NCBI GenBank assembly: GCA_022414725.1
Contig: CM039463.1
Span: 85,162,620 to 85,226,619 of the forward strand
Origin: Microglena sp. YARC
Taxonomy: Eukaryota; Chlorophyta; Chlorophyceae; Chlamydomonadales; Chlamydomonadaceae
Reading direction: 5' to 3'
Length of the DNA: 64,000 nucleotides
Part shown: piece by piece, positions 61,053 to 64,000 of the stretch
Layout of the letters: each line of letters begins with the position of its first letter
Position numbering within the stretch: the stretch's first letter is position 1
Program-made: the position numbers and the translations under genes
The notes under the pieces: generated by a model
What the model saw: only the letters and a program-made list of their open reading frames with translations
What the model was told of the DNA's origin: nothing
The model's database searches: none

Positions 61053-61139
61053 ATGACTAGCAAGTTAGACTGGCAGTCCTTGCCCATCGCCATTGCCGGA
61101 CAGCTAGGGCCAGCAATGGAGGTTTTGACAGCAGTCAAG
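61053..61139 (+). CDS. Possible first exon of unknown gene
   Basis: ATG at 61053 opens MTSKLDWQSLPIAIAGQLGP then AMEVLTAVK, with a donor-like AAG|GTGGGC at 61139/61140; the frame stops two codons later if unspliced. The composition is protein-like, but no continuing exon or family is visible. It may equally be a relic of a transposon gene. Confidence 0.2.
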
Positions 61140-61299
61140 GTGGGCTAGGAGACAATAGCAGATTCAGACCTCGGAAGTGCAGAGTTTATCGCACAGTTGA
61201 AAGGTTAGCGACTGAGCAATTTGCATGTTCGCAATTAGCAGGTTCGCCGGCACTTAGGGATACCGGGTGATAGCAGTTGATGTTGGTCGGAAACGGTTA

Positions 61300-61975
61300 T
61301 CTGCCATCCTCAGGTGGCGTGAGGCCAAGGCTTCGATCCTCGCCGAACCCTGAGGGATCGCGACACCTCCAGTGTAGCCAGTGTATAAGTGGAATCTCAG
61401 ATACATGGAGGGCAATAAACATGGAGGGTCATGAAGACAAAGGCTTCGTTCCGCTTAAAACCCTTAGGAATTGCGGCACTTCCAATGTAACCAGTGTAGC
61501 AGTGGAGTCTCTGCTACACAGAGGGCGGTAAACAATGAGGGTGGTAAAGACGAAGGCTTCGTTCGACGTCGAACCTTAGGAATTGCGGCATATCCAGTGT
61601 AACCAGTGTAACAATGGAGTCTCTGCTACATGGAGGGCGGCAATAATGATGCAACGGCTTTGTTCGACGTTGAGCCCTTAGGTATTTCGGCACCTCCAGT
61701 GTAACCAGTGTAGCCTCTGCTACATGGAGGGCGGCAATAATGATACAACGGCTTTGTTTGACGTTGAGCCTTTAGGAATTGCGGCACCTCCAGTGTAACC
61801 AGTGTAGCAGTGGAGTCTCTGCTACATGGAGGGCGGTACACATTGAGGGTGGTAAAGACAACGGCTTTGTTCCACGTCGAGCCCTTAGGTATCGCGGCGA
61901 CTCCAGTGTAGCAGTGGAGTCTATGCTACATTGAGGGCGGGATTGGCGACTCTACCTCCTCCTCCTCCTCTGGCA
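61300..61975. repeat. Tandem repeat, unit about 110-125 bp, five to six copies
   Basis: AGACAAAGGCTTCGTTCCGC, CTTAGGAATTGCGGCACTTC, CAGTGTAACCAGTGTAGCAG and TCTCTGCTACATGGAGGGCG. Units vary by small internal deletions. It lies 3' of the minus-strand exon at 62245-62352, so it may be that gene's 3' UTR or flank. Confidence 0.88.
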
Positions 61976-62019
61976 GTACAGGTGTCGTACGGAGGTATGG
62001 CCCTCGGGGGGCGGTAAAC

Positions 62020-62235
62020 ATTGAGGGCGGTAAAGAAAAGCTATGTCCAGGTCCTCGAGCCTTAGAGATCGGCATGAAGACACAAGAAGACCAAATCGAC
62101 ATGAGCTAGGCCTTAGAGATTGGCATGAGCTAGACCTTAGAGGTTGGCATGATGACACGAGAAGAAATACCGGCATGAGCTAGGCCTTAGAGGTCGGCAT
62201 GATGACATGAGAGGAATATCGGCATGAGCAAGGCA
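62020..62235. repeat. Tandem repeat with GGCATGAGCTAGGCCTTAGA
   Basis: About four units of AGAGATCGGCATGATGACAC and GAGAAGAAATATCGGCATGA, period 30-50 bp, immediately downstream (minus sense) of the stop codon at 62245. Confidence 0.8.
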
Positions 62236-62244
62236 TTCTCAGTC

Positions 62245-62352
62245 TCAGATACGGAAAGGGCGGTGCCCCACTTGCCTCTTCATGCGTGCCTTCATCTTCA
62301 TCAGATAGCGGTACCTATCTTCATCAAGCATCATTGCATCAGTAGTCGATTT
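62245..62352 (-). CDS. Last exon of an unknown protein, basic C-terminus
   Basis: After a CCGTGCAG acceptor the minus strand reads KSTTDAMMLDEDRYRYLMKM then KARMKRQVGHRPFRI and a TGA at 62245-62247 (35 codons). The frame is phase 0, clean and strongly biased toward Lys/Arg/Met with an amphipathic helix-like pattern. The acceptor edge of this exon is copied at least six times upstream (62400-63140), exactly as for the confirmed exons of DNAJC11, which is the main reason to believe it. I cannot name the family. The candidate exon array at 63384-64000 is on the same strand, upstream and also phase 0, so both may belong to one gene. Confidence 0.55.
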   Translation of the reverse strand, partial: KSTTDAMMLDEDRYRYLMKMKARMKRQVGHRPFRI

Positions 62353-62384
62353 CTGCACGGGATCGTGGTATAGGTTAAGGTTTA

Positions 62385-63140
62385 GGTTTGATGGCTTAGG
62401 TCATCAGTATCTATCCTCATCAAGCATCATCGCATCAATAGTCAATTTCTGCACAGGATCGTGGTATAGGTGAAGGTTTAGGGTTGATGGTTAAGGTCAT
62501 CAGTATCCATCCTCATCAGGCATCATTGCATCAGTAGTCGATTTCTGCACGGGATCGTGGTATAGGTGAAGGTTCAGGGTTTGGGGTTTAGGTCATCGGT
62601 TTCTCTCCTCATTAGGCATCATTGCATCAGTAGTCGATTTCTGCACAGGATCGTGGTAAAGGTGAAGGTTCAGGGTTTGGGGTTTAGGTCATCGGTGTCT
62701 ATCCTCATCAGGCATCATTGCACCAGAAGTCGGTTTCTGCACAGGAAGAATGTGGTGTAGTAAAATATATGTTATACCTTATGACCAGGCGTGAGGTTGC
62801 AGAGGCCAGCCTGTTCGCTTGCGCTGGAGCCTACGAACAATTATCTCCAGAATACACACATGATCTCTAGATCAGTTTGACAACATGGTCTGATGGGTAT
62901 CTATCCTCGTCACGCTTCATCGCATCAGCAGTTGATTTCTGCATGGGAACAATGTGACGCAGGTGAAGGGTTTAGGTCATCGGTATCTATCCTCATCAAG
63001 CTTCATTGCATCATGAGCCAATTTCTGCACGGGAAAAATGTGGTGTAGGTGAAGGGCTTAGGTGAAGGGTGAAGGGTTTAGGCAATCGGTATCTATCCTC
63101 ATCAAGCTTCATTGCATCAGCAGATGATTTCCGCGTGCGA
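62385..63140 (-). pseudogene. Decoy copies of the 62245-62352 exon acceptor edge
   Basis: Units of about 90-100 bp containing, on the minus strand, GTGCAGAAATCGACTACTGA, TGCAATGATGCCTGATGAGG and ATAGATACCGATGACCTAAA, then TTCACCTACACCAC intron-like sequence. Each keeps the acceptor and codons KSTTDAMMxDEDRYR or AMKLDEDRYRLPKPF. An R1 element (62775-62835) interrupts the array. Confidence 0.75.
62775..62835 (+). repeat. Dispersed repeat R1
   Basis: TTATGACCAGGCGTGAGGTT, GCAGAGGCCAGCCTGTTCGC and TTGCGCTGGAGCC. Confidence 0.75.
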
Positions 63141-63191
63141 ACAATGTGAAGATGAAGATGATCACATATTTCCTGGTGCCCTATTGGACGC

Positions 63192-63345
63192 CAACCCCCC
63201 CCCCCCCCCCCCAAATGAGGTGCTCAGAATGACCTGAATTTGTCTGAAAACATAACCATGGATCATGCCATTATAGCCCCATTCTCAGAAAAAATCATCT
63301 TCCTTAATGAAAATTTTGAGGCCTGGGCTCCTCCTGCCCTCATCA
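63192..63345 (-). repeat. Dispersed repeat ending in poly-G (copy 2)
   Basis: On the plus strand a poly-C run, then AATGAGGTGCTCAGAATGAC, TTCTCAGAAAAAATC and GAGGCCTGGGCTCCTCCTGC, i.e. the reverse complement of 6190-6368 in the same order. Confidence 0.7.
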
Positions 63346-63383
63346 TATACTGTACTATTCCACCCTTTTATAATTTTACCTAC

Positions 63384-64000
63384 CCTAAGTTTACCCAACC
63401 AGAATTCTCTGAATGGTGCCGAAACAAACACAGCTCCTCGAATTATCATGAAGTGAGCATAAGCCACCAAGGACTTGAAGGTCTAGCTAGATGGGTACCC
63501 AATTGAATTAATTAGATTCATTAATTGATTAAATTCAAATAATTAATTCATCCTTAAATAATGTTACGTACCCTAAGTTTACCCATCCAGAATTCTCTGA
63601 ATGGTGCCGCATCAAAAGCAGCTCCTCGAGTAATAATGAAGTAAGCATAAGCCACCAAGGAGTAGAAGGTCTAGCTGGATAGGCACCCAAATAAATACAT
63701 AAATATAATTAAATTAAAATAATGAATTAACTCTTTTAATATTACCTACCCTAAGTTTACCCATCCAGAATTCTCTGAAGGGTGCCGCATCAAAAGCAGC
63801 TCCTCGAGTAATAAAGAAGTAAGCATAAGCCACCAAGGAGTAGAAGGTCTAGCTGGATAGGCACCCAAATAAATACATAAATAGAATTAAATTAAAATAA
63901 TGAATCAACTCTTTTAATATTACCTACCCTAAGTTTACCCATCCAGAATTCTCTGAAGGGTGCAGCATCAAAAGCAGCTCCTCGAGTAATAATGAAGTAA
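63384..64000 (-). CDS. Array of four near-identical 99-bp candidate exons, gene unknown
   Basis: Minus-strand copies at 63928-64000 (cut by the window edge), 63750-63848, 63572-63670 and 63384-63482. Each full copy runs from a GCTAG acceptor to an AGG|GTAGGT or GTACGT donor and encodes 33 residues: TFYSLVAYAYFIITRGAAFD then AAPFREFWMGKLR (leftmost copy TFKSLVAYAHFMIIRGAVFV, then SAPFREFWLGKLR). No copy has a stop or frameshift, and some differences are silent. The first half is hydrophobic. The unit is about 178 bp including intron. All four may be alternative or decoy exons, or one may be real. No family recognised. Confidence 0.45.

Overview
Eukaryotic nuclear DNA, most likely from a green alga. 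The evidence is spliced genes with GT-AG introns, a mitochondrial HSP60, a plant-type NOT2, a DNAJC11 homologue, two genes for probably organelle-targeted [2Fe-2S] ferredoxin-like proteins, and very abundant minisatellites and non-autonomous transposons. A prasinophyte such as Cymbomonas would fit, but nothing here fixes the species.

Layout. 378-5495 (-): seven exons of mitochondrial HSP60, with the 3' part beyond the left edge. 8384-10474 (+): complete NOT2/CNOT2 gene with polyglutamine tracts and three short introns. 12557-12994 (-): an unrecognised open frame. 14626-46336 (+): a DNAJC11 homologue whose eight exons join in frame into a 634-residue protein with a J domain, a barrel-like middle and a DUF3395 C-terminus. 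Its introns hold nearly all the repeats of the window. 50830-52136 and 54496-55582 (-): a tandem pair of two-exon genes for thioredoxin-like [2Fe-2S] ferredoxins with a shared, unrecognised N-terminal module. 62245-64000 (-): the last exon of an unknown gene plus an array of near-identical 99-bp candidate exons running off the right edge.

Two structural themes dominate. First, almost every exon of DNAJC11, two exons of HSP60 and the right-edge gene have tandem, partly degraded copies of their own exon edge (splice site plus some coding sequence) in the neighbouring intron. Second, a gap of exactly 1000 N (27619-28618) separates two stretches (about 19990-27618 and 28619-35690) that are the same sequence with many small indels. 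This is best explained as unmerged contig ends, so that duplication should not be taken as biological.

Mobile elements are small and non-autonomous: a hAT-like MITE of about 195 bp with 8-bp target duplications, a tRNA-headed SINE, a long-TIR foldback family ending in AGCTTTTCTTTTCAGC, a palindromic ATATCATATGAT family, and several unclassified dispersed repeats. One degraded LINE-like 3' end is present. The genes are housekeeping (protein folding, mRNA deadenylation, mitochondrial membrane organisation, Fe-S redox) and show no operon-like link.
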